Positions 27,958 through 37,923 are shown, numbered from the stretch's first letter. The stretch is DNA of 64,000 bases from Labrenzia sp. PHM005 (GCF_006517275.1 NZ_CP041191.1:3777001-3841000), one strand, 5' to 3'. The notes: generated by a model not told the origin, from the letters alone. Numbers and translations: made by a program.

Positions 27958-29292
27958 ATGTCGTGGTATAGCAAGGTCGCATGGACCGAAGGCCTGTTTT
28001 TAAGGCCGCACCATCTGCAGCAAAGTGACCGATACGCGGAACATTTGCTCGACGAACGGGTGCGCCTTGCTTCGCCCTATCCTTGGGGCTTTGCCGATGT
28101 TGAAATCGATCAGGATGTCGGTCAGCAGTGCCGGTTTGCCCTGCGCCATGGCCGCGGCATTTTTCCTGACGGCACGGTCTTCAATTTTCCAGCCGATGGA
28201 ACATCGCCGCCAGCGATTGATGTGCCTGAAGATGCCGCTGGACAGATCGTTTGGCTTGGGATCCCGGAAACCACCGTCAATGCGGTGGAAGTCGCAAATG
28301 GCCGGGATGATGCGGCCACCCGGTATGTCCAAGGGCGGGAGACGATCATCGATTCCACCTCTGCCTTGCGCCAGGAAGAAGAAATCGATGTTGCTCATCC
28401 GCGGCTGATGTATTCGATCCGCTCAACCCCGCATCCCGGCCATGTCTGCCTGCCGGTGGCACGGATCACCGAAATCAAGGACCGGATTGTGATCACCGAC
28501 GGGTCTTTTGCACCGCCAGTTCTGGCCTGTCACGTTCATCCTGTGGTGACCGGGTGGATCGATTCCGTGATCGGCTGGGTGGAACGCAAGCTTAGTGAAT
28601 TGGCGCGTTATGCCGCTGATACATCTGCTGGCGGCGGATTGCAGAACTTTGATTATCTGACGCTGCAAATGTTGAACCGGATGCATCCGATGCTGATGCA
28701 TCTGCGCAAATCGGCGTACATTCATCCGGAGCGCCTCTACTGCGAACTGCTGCAGGTTGCCGGAGAGCTGGCAACTTTTGCTACGGAAGAGCGCCGGGCC
28801 CGGAACTATCCGGTTTATGACCACGACCGGCTGCACGACATCTTCAAGCCGGTTCTTGCTGACATACAGGCGTTTCTATCGGCTGGTTACGACCGCCGTG
28901 CGATCCGTCTGCCGCTCGAACAGTTGGCGCCGAATGCGTTTAAATCGACGATTGTCGACCGCAATCTGTTCTCCCAAGCAAACTTTGTTATTGAAGTTGC
29001 GGCGCGCCGCCCATTGACGGAGATCCAGACAGAGTTCCCAAGGCTCTTCAAGGTCGGCCCGTTCAGCCAAATGCGCCAGATTGTTTATTCGAACCTTCCG
29101 GGCATCCCGCTCATTCATATGCCGGTGCCGCCGGCACAAATCCGGGCCTTGACCGACCGGGTCTATTTCCGTCTCGACAAGACAACACCGCTGTGGCGTG
29201 AATTCAGCCAGGATTCAGCAATTGGCCTGCAGTTCTCAGGCAATTGGCCGGACCTGCAGCTTGAGTTCTACGCCATTCGGGAGGATCGCTGA
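27958..29292 (+). CDS. tssK: T6SS baseplate-membrane connector TssK
   Basis: TssK links the baseplate to the TssLM membrane complex. The 444 residues start with the nearly invariant WSKVAWTEGLFLRPHHLQQ-type block (here SWYSKVAWTEGLFLRPHHLQ), followed by RYAEHLLDERV and NFPADGTSPP. The C-terminal third has FSQANFVIEVAARRPLTEI and PLIHMPVPPAQIRAL. Its stop TGA shares a base with the tssL start (TGATG overlap), so tssK and tssL are coupled. Confidence 0.96.
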   Translation: MSWYSKVAWTEGLFLRPHHLQQSDRYAEHLLDERVRLASPYPWGFADVEIDQDVGQQCRFALRHGRGIFPDGTVFNFPADGTSPPAIDVPEDAAGQIVWLGIPETTVNAVEVANGRDDAATRYVQGRETIIDSTSALRQEEEIDVAHPRLMYSIRSTPHPGHVCLPVARITEIKDRIVITDGSFAPPVLACHVHPVVTGWIDSVIGWVERKLSELARYAADTSAGGGLQNFDYLTLQMLNRMHPMLMHLRKSAYIHPERLYCELLQVAGELATFATEERRARNYPVYDHDRLHDIFKPVLADIQAFLSAGYDRRAIRLPLEQLAPNAFKSTIVDRNLFSQANFVIEVAARRPLTEIQTEFPRLFKVGPFSQMRQIVYSNLPGIPLIHMPVPPAQIRALTDRVYFRLDKTTPLWREFSQDSAIGLQFSGNWPDLQLEFYAIREDR

Positions 29293-30905
29293 TGGCCGAC
29301 GATGACGATCCCTTTGGTGTTTCCAAGCGCAAGGGTAAAACCATCGTCCGGCCAAACCCTGGTGGCCGGTGGAGCGAAACACCGTCCGACGCGCCGCCGC
29401 CTGCACAAGCGACGCCGCCGCAAGCGCCGCCAGGTCAGATAAACCAGCCGCCGCCCAACCCGCCGCCGCAACAACCGCCGGGACAGGCTGCGGGAGCTGA
29501 TCCGTGGCAACGCGGTGGTGCGGGCCAAGATCCATATGCCCCGACCCCAACCGGCTATGAATATGGGCAGGAAAAAGCGCCGGACCTGCATCATCCGCCG
29601 CAGGCGGCACCAGCCGCGCCACAACAACCGCCGCCGCCCACTCAAGGGCAATTGGCGGCAACACCTGATTTGGCGCAGATCCGGGTCGCGAACCGAAATC
29701 CGATTTCGCGTGCGGCCGCGCCGCTGTTGCTGCTTTTGGGGCGTCTGCATCTGACCATGACGGATGCGCAGTTCGATGCGCTGATGCGCGACGTTTATAA
29801 CGCAATCAAGAGCTTTGAAAAGGAACTCAGAAATTCCGGCATAACTGACGATCAGATCCGCTCAGCAGCCTATGCCCTTTGCGCAACATCGGACGACATC
29901 GTCCAGAATTTGCCGTCGGCCGGACGTCATCAGTGGACCCAATATTCGATGCTGACCCAGTTTTTCGGGCAGGCGACCGGCGGTGTCGAGTTTTACCAGC
30001 TTCTGGAAAAGGCCAAACAGGATCCAGGCCGGAATTATGGCGTTCTGGAAGTCATGCACTCCTGCCTGTCGCTTGGCTTTTTCGGCAAGTACCGGGCCAT
30101 TCAGGGCGGTCAGCAGGGCCTGGAACGCGAACGCCGCGACCTTCATGAAATCCTGCGCCGGGTCCGGCCACGTCCTGGGGATGATCTCTCGCCCCATTGG
30201 CGCGGCCTGGAACTGATGCAGAAAAAATCGGGGTTTTCCATCCCAATTTGGTCGGTCGCCGCAATCTGCGCGGCGATTCTCATGGGGGGATACATCACAT
30301 TGCTCCTGCTGCTGTCTGGAGGCAGTGAGGTTTTGGCAAGCCGGGAAGCTGCTCTTTTCCCAAACGGGCCGATTGAGCTTGCCCGTGCAGGGTATCAACC
30401 CAAGCCACCGCCACCGCCGCCGCCGCCAGAAGATGCCCTGATTGACGTTTTGAACGACCGGATCGGCGACTTGGAAGGCCTGGAGATATCGCAGGCAGGC
30501 CCTGCCGTGCTCCTGCGCATGCGCGCGCAATTTGATGTCGCCGCAGCGACCTTGAAACCGGAGTTCGAGGACTTGGTTGTTCAGGTTAGTACAACATTGA
30601 ATGAAGAGGGTGGCGAGATCCTTGTTGTCGGGCACACGGACAGCGATCCGATCCGCAACAATCCCCGGTTCCCGAGCAACTGGCACCTGTCCGTCGAACG
30701 CGCCAAATCCGTCGCAGCAATCATGCAAGGGATCCTGGAAGATCCGGACCGGATCATCGTGGAAGGCCGGGGCGCAGATGAGCCGATTGAGCCGAACACA
30801 AGCCGCGAGGGTAAGGCGAAAAACCGGCGTGTGGATGTCTTCGTCAAACCCTTGCCCGGACGGCCGGTCGCGGCCCTGCAACTTGGTGAGAAAAACCAGG
30901 AATAA
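29292..30905 (+). CDS. tssL: T6SS inner-membrane protein TssL with OmpA-like domain and N-terminal phosphorylation motif
   Basis: TssL (DotU-like) forms the membrane complex with TssM. The order is: a cytoplasmic N-terminus with GKTIVRPNPGGRW (Thr17); a Pro/Gln-rich linker to about residue 125; a DotU domain (about 135-300: LHLTMTDAQFDALMRDVYNA and MLTQFFGQATGGVEFYQLLE); one membrane helix (about 317-338); and a periplasmic OmpA-like peptidoglycan-binding domain (about 410-525: GHTDSDPIRNNPRFPSNWHL and VEGRGADEP). The N-terminal motif corresponds to the Thr14 site that PpkA phosphorylates and Fha binds in Agrobacterium TssL. A built-in wall-binding domain fits with the lack of tssJ and tagL. 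Confidence 0.96.
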   Translation: MADDDDPFGVSKRKGKTIVRPNPGGRWSETPSDAPPPAQATPPQAPPGQINQPPPNPPPQQPPGQAAGADPWQRGGAGQDPYAPTPTGYEYGQEKAPDLHHPPQAAPAAPQQPPPPTQGQLAATPDLAQIRVANRNPISRAAAPLLLLLGRLHLTMTDAQFDALMRDVYNAIKSFEKELRNSGITDDQIRSAAYALCATSDDIVQNLPSAGRHQWTQYSMLTQFFGQATGGVEFYQLLEKAKQDPGRNYGVLEVMHSCLSLGFFGKYRAIQGGQQGLERERRDLHEILRRVRPRPGDDLSPHWRGLELMQKKSGFSIPIWSVAAICAAILMGGYITLLLLLSGGSEVLASREAALFPNGPIELARAGYQPKPPPPPPPPEDALIDVLNDRIGDLEGLEISQAGPAVLLRMRAQFDVAAATLKPEFEDLVVQVSTTLNEEGGEILVVGHTDSDPIRNNPRFPSNWHLSVERAKSVAAIMQGILEDPDRIIVEGRGADEPIEPNTSREGKAKNRRVDVFVKPLPGRPVAALQLGEKNQE

Positions 30906-30916
30906 AGGCTATTTGG

Positions 30917-33900
30917 ATGAAGTTCTGGTTTGGAATTATTGCGATTTTCTTAGGCATTTTTGCCTTGATTGCCTTGATCTGGTTTGGCGGACCTTTCTTG
31001 GCGATCGCAGGCGTGCGGCCGTTTGAACCCTTGTGGGTACGCTTAACGCTGGCTTTGCTGATCCTGCTCAGCATTGGCGGTTGGCAGATCTACCGGATTT
31101 ACAAACGGATCAAGGCAAACCGGGAACTGGAACAGGAAATTATTCAGCCCAAAGCGAGCGAAGAAGACTTGCAAATCATGTCTGAGCGAATGGCCGATGC
31201 GCTGAAGACGCTCAAAAAAGCGAGCGGCAACTCCAGAACATATCTTTATGATCTGCCCTGGTATTTGATGATCGGACCGCCCGGTGCCGGCAAAACGACC
31301 GCCTTGATGCAGTCCGGTCTGAAGTTCGCCAACTCCCGCGGCAAGGGGGAAGCCCAAAAGCTGGAAGGCCTGGGCGGCACCCGGTTCTGCGACTGGTGGT
31401 TTGCCGAAAGCGCGGTGCTGATCGATACGGCCGGGCGTTATACAACGCAGGATTCTGATGAGGAACATGACCGTGAGGCCTGGCAAGGGTTTTTGAAAAT
31501 CCTGCGCAAGGCGCGGCCGAAACAGCCGATCAATGGCGTCATGGTGTCGATCAGCCTGGAAGACCTGATGACGCTTCCAGAAGATGATCTGAAGTTGCAC
31601 ACCGACGCGATCCGGGCCCGGCTGGTCGAGCTCTACAAAACGCTCAAGATCGATTTTCCGGTCTACATGATTTTCACCAAGGCCGACACGATTGCCGGTT
31701 TCATGGAGTTTTTTGGCTCCTATCCGGAAACCCGCCGGAACCTTGTGTGGGGTGCAACGTTCCAGACCCGTGAAAAAACCAAGAATATGGTCGCTGAAAC
31801 CCCGGCCGAATTTGATCTTCTTATTGAACGCTTGAATGAGGAGCTGCCGGACCGCCTACAGGAAGAGCCGGATCCACGCGCACGGTTGATGTTGTTCGGC
31901 CTGCCGACCCAAGTCGCATCGCTGAAGGATCGGGTGATCGGCTTCATGAACGCCATATTTGAGCCGAGCCGCTATTATCCGAATGCCGTTCTGCGCGGCT
32001 TCTACTTCACCTCCGGTACTCAGACGGGAACCGCCATTGACCGCGTCATCGGATCAATGAGCCAGGCTTTTGGCACCGCCTATCAGGCCGCGGCCCTTTC
32101 AGGGCAGGGCAAGAGCTATTTCCTTCGTGATTTGCTGACAAAGGTGATCATCGGAGAATCCGGTTGGGTCTCCAACAACCGGCAAGCGGTGCGTCTTGCG
32201 ACCGCGGCGCGGATAGCTGTTTATGCCGCCATCGGTCTGCTGACCATTGGGTTGGGAACTTTGTGGACCATCAGTTATCTAAACAACAAGGCCTTGATCG
32301 AAGAGACGAATGCGGCGGTTGCCACAGTCCGGTCGAATGGGGAAGGGGTGATCGACCAAAGGATCGTGCGCGATAATAACCTGGTCGATGTAAATGCCAT
32401 CCTGTTGTATTTGCGTTCACTTCCCGCCGGATACAACACGCGGGATGACGACATTCCTCTCATGGAGCAATTTGGCCTCAGCCAGCGGGAGCGGCTGGTG
32501 GCAGCCGGGATATCGTCCTACCGGAGCGGTCTGGAGCGGCTCTTAAGACCCCGGTTGTTGCTGCGCATTGAAGAGCAGATGGCCGATGTTCTGGACAACC
32601 GGCAAGGGCCGGACCGCAGCGAAATTGATGTTCTTTACAATCTTGCCAAGCTCTACAGGATGGTTGCGGGCGACGCGCCGGAAATCGACAAGGAGCAGAT
32701 CAAAAATTCCTTCCGCGCGGATTTCCTGGCAAGTTTCCCTGGACCTGGAAATGAAGCCCTGCGGTTCCAGTTAAACAGCCACATTGCGGCGATGCTGGAT
32801 CTGGATTTTGGCGGCTCTGTGCTGACCAGCCAGCTGGACGGGGTTCTCGTCGAAGAAGTGCAGAGGGAACTGGCGCGAGTCAGCCTGGCCGAACGCGGCT
32901 ATGCCTTATTAAAATCCCGGGCCAAAGGCCTCAGCGCCGAGCACTGGATCGCCAAACAGCGCGGCGGTCCGGATATGGAAACGATCTTTGAAACGGAAAA
33001 CGGCGATACGCTGGATACCGTTGTCGTCGACAAGTTCTATACCTATCCAGGCTTCCATTTGACGGTTTTGCCGAATTTGGCCGGCATCCGGGAAGAGCTG
33101 GAACGCGACAACTGGATTTTCGGCAAGATCGGCGAGGCGACCGCTTTCTCCGGCCAATACCAATCTCTGCCGGCGGAAATCCTGGGGCTTTACACCAAGG
33201 ACTTTATCGCGGCCTGGGACACAGCGCTCGGAAATCTGAAATTCAAGTCGATGAGCAGCGACAAGCCGCTGTATACGACCCTGCAAGCGGTCTCTGCGCC
33301 GACGTCGCCCATCGTCCAGCTGTTGGAAAGTGTCCGCAGCGAAACATCGCTGACAAAGGATCAATCCGCAGGTGACGGCGGCGGACTTGGTGCCTCCAGC
33401 GGCCAGGCCAAGGAAGTCGGGGCTGGGGCTGCAGAGAAAGTCTTCCAGCGCTATGTGATTGATTCTTCTGGTGGTCTGAAGCGCATTGGCCTGGAAGCGG
33501 GATTGAAGTTGCTGGCGCCCCAAGGTATTTCAGGCGCAATTGGCGCAGCAGGTGGCCAAAACGATCCAGGTGTTGTGCCTGGGCAAGCCATCGAGGATTA
33601 TTTCCGGCCCTATCATGTGCTTGTTGAAGGAAGTAACAGCCGCAAGATTGATGCGTTGCTGCTCAATTTCAAAAACATTCTCGACAATCTGCTGGTCGTT
33701 GCGAACAACCCGCTGCAGAGCGAAACCGCGAATTCGAACGTTCAAATCCAAGCGTCACTTTTGCGCAGCAACGCCACCAGATTTCCCAGCCCGATCGACC
33801 GTTTGATCCAGCAAGCGGCGAAGGAATTCGATGAAGAATACAAGGAAACGTCGATCTCGCAGCTCAACGAAAAACTCAAAATTAATGTCGTTGGCAGCTG

Positions 33901-34573
33901 CCAGAAAATCGTTGGCCGCAATTATCCGTTCAACAATGGCCGTTCTGAAGTTGCGATGACGGATTTTGCCAAGCTGTTTTCTCCTTCCGGGATCATGCAG
34001 CAGTTTTTCGATCAGAACCTGAAGCCGCTGGTCAATACCAGTGCACGGCCGTGGACCTGGAAACCGGAAGTGACCCAGGCGGACCGGCTGTCCAATGCCA
34101 CTTTGCGCCAGTTTGAACGGGCCGCCTTGATCCGGGATGCGTTTTTTCCGACCGGCAACGCCTATCCCTCGGTCGGCTTGCAAGTCGTGCCGCGCGCATT
34201 GTCGCCCCAGGCAGATGCGGCAAGCATGGAAGTGAACGGCAACCTTGTTTTGGTCAATCGTGGGCCAGGATTCAACGCCGAAATCCAACCACTGCCAGCC
34301 AGTTTTGACTGGCCCGGCAATTCGGCAACTCCCCGGATGGTTCTGGTAGTTGTCCCAGAGGTGCCTGGTTACAAATCCCGGCAGGAAATCCATGGGGACT
34401 GGGCGTTCTACCGGTTCGTGCGGGCAAACCGGGTCAGTTCGAAAGGCAAGAGCTTCGTCATTCGAAGGACTTTGGGCGGCCGGCAAGTCGCCTTTACCGT
34501 CACTTTAGGCACAAAACCCAATCCATTCTTTTTGTCGGCCGTCGGTGAGTTCCGATGCCCGACCAGTTTTTGA
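30917..34573 (+). CDS. tssM: T6SS inner-membrane protein TssM (IcmF)
   Basis: TssM spans the envelope and forms the trans-envelope channel with TssL. The 1218 residues have two N-terminal membrane helices (about 3-25 and 38-58), a cytoplasmic NTPase-like domain with GPPGAGKTTALMQSG (about residues 117-131) and WWFAESAVLIDTAGRY, a third helix (about 432-452), and a long periplasmic part ending in FYRFVRANRV. An intact Walker A suggests it can bind nucleotide. It starts 11 bases after tssL and ends just before or within tagF, depending on the start used there. Confidence 0.96.
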   Translation: MKFWFGIIAIFLGIFALIALIWFGGPFLAIAGVRPFEPLWVRLTLALLILLSIGGWQIYRIYKRIKANRELEQEIIQPKASEEDLQIMSERMADALKTLKKASGNSRTYLYDLPWYLMIGPPGAGKTTALMQSGLKFANSRGKGEAQKLEGLGGTRFCDWWFAESAVLIDTAGRYTTQDSDEEHDREAWQGFLKILRKARPKQPINGVMVSISLEDLMTLPEDDLKLHTDAIRARLVELYKTLKIDFPVYMIFTKADTIAGFMEFFGSYPETRRNLVWGATFQTREKTKNMVAETPAEFDLLIERLNEELPDRLQEEPDPRARLMLFGLPTQVASLKDRVIGFMNAIFEPSRYYPNAVLRGFYFTSGTQTGTAIDRVIGSMSQAFGTAYQAAALSGQGKSYFLRDLLTKVIIGESGWVSNNRQAVRLATAARIAVYAAIGLLTIGLGTLWTISYLNNKALIEETNAAVATVRSNGEGVIDQRIVRDNNLVDVNAILLYLRSLPAGYNTRDDDIPLMEQFGLSQRERLVAAGISSYRSGLERLLRPRLLLRIEEQMADVLDNRQGPDRSEIDVLYNLAKLYRMVAGDAPEIDKEQIKNSFRADFLASFPGPGNEALRFQLNSHIAAMLDLDFGGSVLTSQLDGVLVEEVQRELARVSLAERGYALLKSRAKGLSAEHWIAKQRGGPDMETIFETENGDTLDTVVVDKFYTYPGFHLTVLPNLAGIREELERDNWIFGKIGEATAFSGQYQSLPAEILGLYTKDFIAAWDTALGNLKFKSMSSDKPLYTTLQAVSAPTSPIVQLLESVRSETSLTKDQSAGDGGGLGASSGQAKEVGAGAAEKVFQRYVIDSSGGLKRIGLEAGLKLLAPQGISGAIGAAGGQNDPGVVPGQAIEDYFRPYHVLVEGSNSRKIDALLLNFKNILDNLLVVANNPLQSETANSNVQIQASLLRSNATRFPSPIDRLIQQAAKEFDEEYKETSISQLNEKLKINVVGSCQKIVGRNYPFNNGRSEVAMTDFAKLFSPSGIMQQFFDQNLKPLVNTSARPWTWKPEVTQADRLSNATLRQFERAALIRDAFFPTGNAYPSVGLQVVPRALSPQADAASMEVNGNLVLVNRGPGFNAEIQPLPASFDWPGNSATPRMVLVVVPEVPGYKSRQEIHGDWAFYRFVRANRVSSKGKSFVIRRTLGGRQVAFTVTLGTKPNPFFLSAVGEFRCPTSF

Positions 34574-34577
34574 CGTT

Positions 34578-35249
34578 ATGGGGTGCGGATATTTCGGCAA
34601 GTTGCCCATGCGCGGGGACTTCGTCAGCCGGGATTGTCCGGCCGGGTTCCTGGAGATCTGGGAGCCGTTTTTACAAGAGGGCCTGAGCCAGGCCCGCCTC
34701 GATCTGAAAGAGGCATGGGAGGAGGCTTATATGACCATGCCGGTCTGGAGGTTTTTGATTGAACCGGTTGGAACGGACAGCCCTTTGCAGGCTGCCGTAG
34801 CCGGGGCTTTTATGCCGAATGTCGACCGGGTCGGACGCAAATATCCCTTAGTGCTTGTGGCTGAAATCAAGCGCTCTGGGGACGGAGTCTATCCCTCAGA
34901 CAAATGGTTCGCTGACTTGGAAAACACGCTTTTGGCAACGTTGAGGGACGAAGCGACATTCGAGCAGTTTTTGAGCGATTTTGATGCGTTGCCGGAGGCG
35001 GAAACTGTACAAGTCAGCTCGAAAGAAACAGATCGGACTGGCTTTGCGCTGGCCGGACCTAAGGCGGACGATTTGCAGTCAGAATTTTGGACCGCGGTAC
35101 GTGGGAAAACCCTTCGGTTCAAGTTTTCCGGAATGCCGGAGGCGGCGGCTTTCAAGGTATTGGTAAGACCCGAGTTATCTGAACAGGAAACTGGGGGAAG
35201 TTTGGCAGGGGATGTTCATGGGCAGTCTCGGGAGGATCTGCAGACATGA
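34578..35249 (+). CDS. tagF: T6SS-associated protein TagF (ImpM)
   Basis: TagF acts against T6SS assembly in Pseudomonas and, in Agrobacterium, as a repressor that blocks Fha. The product opens with MGCGYFGKLPMRGDFVSRDC, close to the family's FGKLPxxGDF signature, and continues FLEIWEPFLQEGLSQAR and FLIEPVG, with a GRKYPLVLVA segment near residue 95. I took the ATG at 34578, right after the tssM stop, because it places the motif at the N-terminus. A GTG at 34545 would overlap tssM and add 11 residues. Neither has a strong ribosome site. In Agrobacterium TagF is fused to PppA. Here the two genes are separate but overlap by four bases. Confidence 0.92.
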   Translation: MGCGYFGKLPMRGDFVSRDCPAGFLEIWEPFLQEGLSQARLDLKEAWEEAYMTMPVWRFLIEPVGTDSPLQAAVAGAFMPNVDRVGRKYPLVLVAEIKRSGDGVYPSDKWFADLENTLLATLRDEATFEQFLSDFDALPEAETVQVSSKETDRTGFALAGPKADDLQSEFWTAVRGKTLRFKFSGMPEAAAFKVLVRPELSEQETGGSLAGDVHGQSREDLQT

Positions 35250-36019
35250 CGGCTCGTTTGAAGGCACAGGACAATCTCCATGGATTTGCAGTTGGCTTGA
35301 CCGATGTCGGGCGCATGCGCCAGGAAAACCAGGACACGTTTTTTATCGATGAGGATCTTGGAGTCTATGCCGTGATGGATGGCGCAGGCGGTATGAATGA
35401 CGGTGCCCGTGCATCGGGACTTGTTCGCGAAGCGTTGACAGGCATTTCCAATCCATCGAGTGCGGAAGATCTGTTTGATCAGTTTGAAAGCCATGTCATC
35501 CGGGCAAAAGACCAGATCGAGCGGGCGGCCGAACACGCCAATGGTGCCGGGATGGGGACAACCATTGCTGCCCTTCTCACTTACGGGTCCCATTTCGTTT
35601 GTCTTTGGGCTGGAGACAGCCGGGTCTACAGGTTCCGCAACGGGCGGCTTGAACAGCTGACAACCGATCACACTGAGGCTCAGGACCTGGTCGACAAACG
35701 GGTTCTGACACCAGAAGAAGCCAAGAGGTATCCGCGCCGACATGTGATCACCCGGGCGATCGGGTCCGGGCTGGATCTCGAACTGGACGCAGTATCCGGC
35801 AATTTGCGGTCTTCAGATCGGTTTATGCTGTGTTCCGATGGTTTAACCGGCCACCTGGACGATGCCGTTATTGAGACGTTTTTGATGGATAGTGCGGCGA
35901 AAGCGACTGCAAAAGGGTTGATTGACGGTGCGCTCGAAAGCGGTGGATCCGATAATGTGACCGTTGTCATCGTCGACATCGACCAATCATCCTCGTCGCA
36001 GGCGGAGGACCGCAAATGA
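35246..36019 (+). CDS. pppA: T6SS PP2C-type Ser/Thr phosphatase PppA
   Basis: PppA reverses phosphorylation by PpkA and so shuts off T6SS activation. The 257 residues are a single PP2C domain with all metal-site motifs: VGRMRQENQDTFF, VMDGAGGMNDG, GTTIAALLT, WAGDSRVYRFRNG, CSDGLTGHLDDA and GGSDNVTVVIVDI. It is soluble and has no additional domain. ATGA overlaps join it to tagF and to ppkA, so phosphatase and kinase are made together. Confidence 0.95.
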   Translation: MTARLKAQDNLHGFAVGLTDVGRMRQENQDTFFIDEDLGVYAVMDGAGGMNDGARASGLVREALTGISNPSSAEDLFDQFESHVIRAKDQIERAAEHANGAGMGTTIAALLTYGSHFVCLWAGDSRVYRFRNGRLEQLTTDHTEAQDLVDKRVLTPEEAKRYPRRHVITRAIGSGLDLELDAVSGNLRSSDRFMLCSDGLTGHLDDAVIETFLMDSAAKATAKGLIDGALESGGSDNVTVVIVDIDQSSSSQAEDRK

Positions 36020-37923
36020 CACCTCCCGACAATCTGCTGCCCAAAGGAACGCGGCTGAACAATCTCTATGAGATTGAAGAGCATATCGCAGACGGCGGTA
36101 TCGGCACCGTCTACCGGGCACGGGATGTAGAAAGCGGCGATCCGGTCGCCATCAAGGTTCTGCTTGCCAGCTTCGCGCGCGATCAGATGATCGTCGATCT
36201 GTTCCGCCGGGAAGCCAAAATTCTAAAGAAGCTGACCCATGAAGCGCTGACTCAATATTTCGTCTTCGCCAAGGAGCCGGAGCTCGGCATTTACTATCTG
36301 GCGATGGAATTTGTGGCTGGCCCGTCGCTCAGTTCGCGTTTGGAACAGGGCGCGCTGGAACCGGAAGCCGCCTACCGGTTGTTAAAGCGGCTCGCCGAAG
36401 CCCTCCAGGCTGTGCACGACTGCCAGGTCATTCACCGGGATCTTTCGCCGGATAATATTATCCTTCAAAACGGAGATGTCGGTCAGGCAAAGATCATTGA
36501 TTTTGGCATTTCCAAATCGAAGGCCAGCGGACCGACCATCATTGGAGACGGATTTGCTGGCAAGGTCAATTATGTGTCGCCGGAGCAAGTCGGCATTTTT
36601 GATGGCAAGGTAACATCGCGCAGCGACATTTATTCCCTTGGTCTGGTGATCGCGGAATCCTTGACAGGGAAACAGCTCGATATGGGCGGAACACAAGCCC
36701 AGATTGTGGAAAAACGGCGCATCCTGCCGCCGCTAGATGGGATCGACTTGCGGTTCCAACCTTTGCTGGAAGCTATGCTGCAGCCGGACCCGGCAAACCG
36801 TCCGGCATCAATGCGAGAAGTCGCCAATTGGACGATGGGCGCGCCGATGCAGTCCGGCATTCCGGATAAGACCGTCATTCAATTCCAGCCTAGTCCACCG
36901 CCCGAGCAGGAACTTTTGGATCAGGACCTTGCCAAACCGAATTGGCCGCGCCGGATATTGCTCGGTTTGTCCTTGATCGGTTTTGCTGGGCTTGGGGCGG
37001 CTGGTGTCTTTTTCATCGCGGGACCAACGGTGGAAGACACCGGGCCTGAACGGCCGTTCCTGGCGGCAACTCCTCGGGAAAATGCCCCGGAGGCTCCAGT
37101 TCAGCCAACGGACCCCGAACCAGTACCGGCTGTTACGCCAGAGCCTCCCAAAACTTCTCCCGATATTCAGGATACGGCCGGACAACAGACAGCAGAAGAC
37201 AAATCGCAGGATGAGCAGGTTATCGGCAATCTACAGGATCGGACAAACGTCATCATAGAACAGTCTGTAAAACCGGCGGACCCTGCGCCCAGCACAGATC
37301 AGATGACACCAGAAGACCGGATCCGGAAGTATGTCACGGGTTATAAATCCGGAGAGTGCATGTATCTTCAGCCGGTGAAGATCGCGGCCAACTTTGCTGA
37401 GATCGAAGGATTTGCCGCGCGGACACCGCCGTTTATCGCGTTTGATGGCGATTTCAAAAAATCCCAGGGATTTGAGGCGACGATCCAGGCAAATTTGGTC
37501 ACGGATGCGCAGTGTGCGGCTGTTGCGTTTTTGCGGGCAACGCCTCAAGGCACCGGCCGGACTGAGCTGCAATTGGATATGCAAAGAACCGTTGTTCCAA
37601 ACGGCAGCAATATGGCTGGCCGGATCTCCGGGTTTGATCCCGCTGCCGGGGATTTGGGATTGATTATCGTTGCGAGCGACGGACAGGTCTCAAATCTCAG
37701 CGCCTATCTGTTGTCAGATGATGGCGGGGCAGGGTTTGTAATTCCGCTGCAGCTCAACAGGTCTACTGAGGAAACCGGACTGATCATTGCCCTTGTTGGC
37801 AAGAACCTTCAAAATGCCTTGGCGAATGCCGCCAAAAATCGGGCGGCGAGCTTCTTTGAAGGACTTGAACGGGATGGTGCGGTCTTGCGGGCCACAGCAA
37901 CAACGATCAAGGTCTTGCCGTAA
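36016..37923 (+). CDS. ppkA: Transmembrane Ser/Thr kinase PpkA with a periplasmic domain shared with the TonB-like protein
   Basis: PpkA phosphorylates threonines that recruit TagH. The cytoplasmic kinase (about 15-270) has DGGIGTVYRA (Gly loop), AIKVL (Lys), HRDLSPDNIIL and DFGIS, so it should be active. Next comes DKTVIQF with Thr286, a variant of the motif in TssL. It may be an autophosphorylation site. One membrane helix follows (about 315-335), then a Pro-rich linker and a periplasmic domain (about 432-635) starting PEDRIRKYVTGYKSGEC. The same domain ends the TonB-like protein two genes on. It carries paired cysteines (SGEC and DAQC) that could form a disulfide. The domain probably senses an envelope event. 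Confidence 0.94.
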   Translation: MTPPDNLLPKGTRLNNLYEIEEHIADGGIGTVYRARDVESGDPVAIKVLLASFARDQMIVDLFRREAKILKKLTHEALTQYFVFAKEPELGIYYLAMEFVAGPSLSSRLEQGALEPEAAYRLLKRLAEALQAVHDCQVIHRDLSPDNIILQNGDVGQAKIIDFGISKSKASGPTIIGDGFAGKVNYVSPEQVGIFDGKVTSRSDIYSLGLVIAESLTGKQLDMGGTQAQIVEKRRILPPLDGIDLRFQPLLEAMLQPDPANRPASMREVANWTMGAPMQSGIPDKTVIQFQPSPPPEQELLDQDLAKPNWPRRILLGLSLIGFAGLGAAGVFFIAGPTVEDTGPERPFLAATPRENAPEAPVQPTDPEPVPAVTPEPPKTSPDIQDTAGQQTAEDKSQDEQVIGNLQDRTNVIIEQSVKPADPAPSTDQMTPEDRIRKYVTGYKSGECMYLQPVKIAANFAEIEGFAARTPPFIAFDGDFKKSQGFEATIQANLVTDAQCAAVAFLRATPQGTGRTELQLDMQRTVVPNGSNMAGRISGFDPAAGDLGLIIVASDGQVSNLSAYLLSDDGGAGFVIPLQLNRSTEETGLIIALVGKNLQNALANAAKNRAASFFEGLERDGAVLRATATTIKVLP

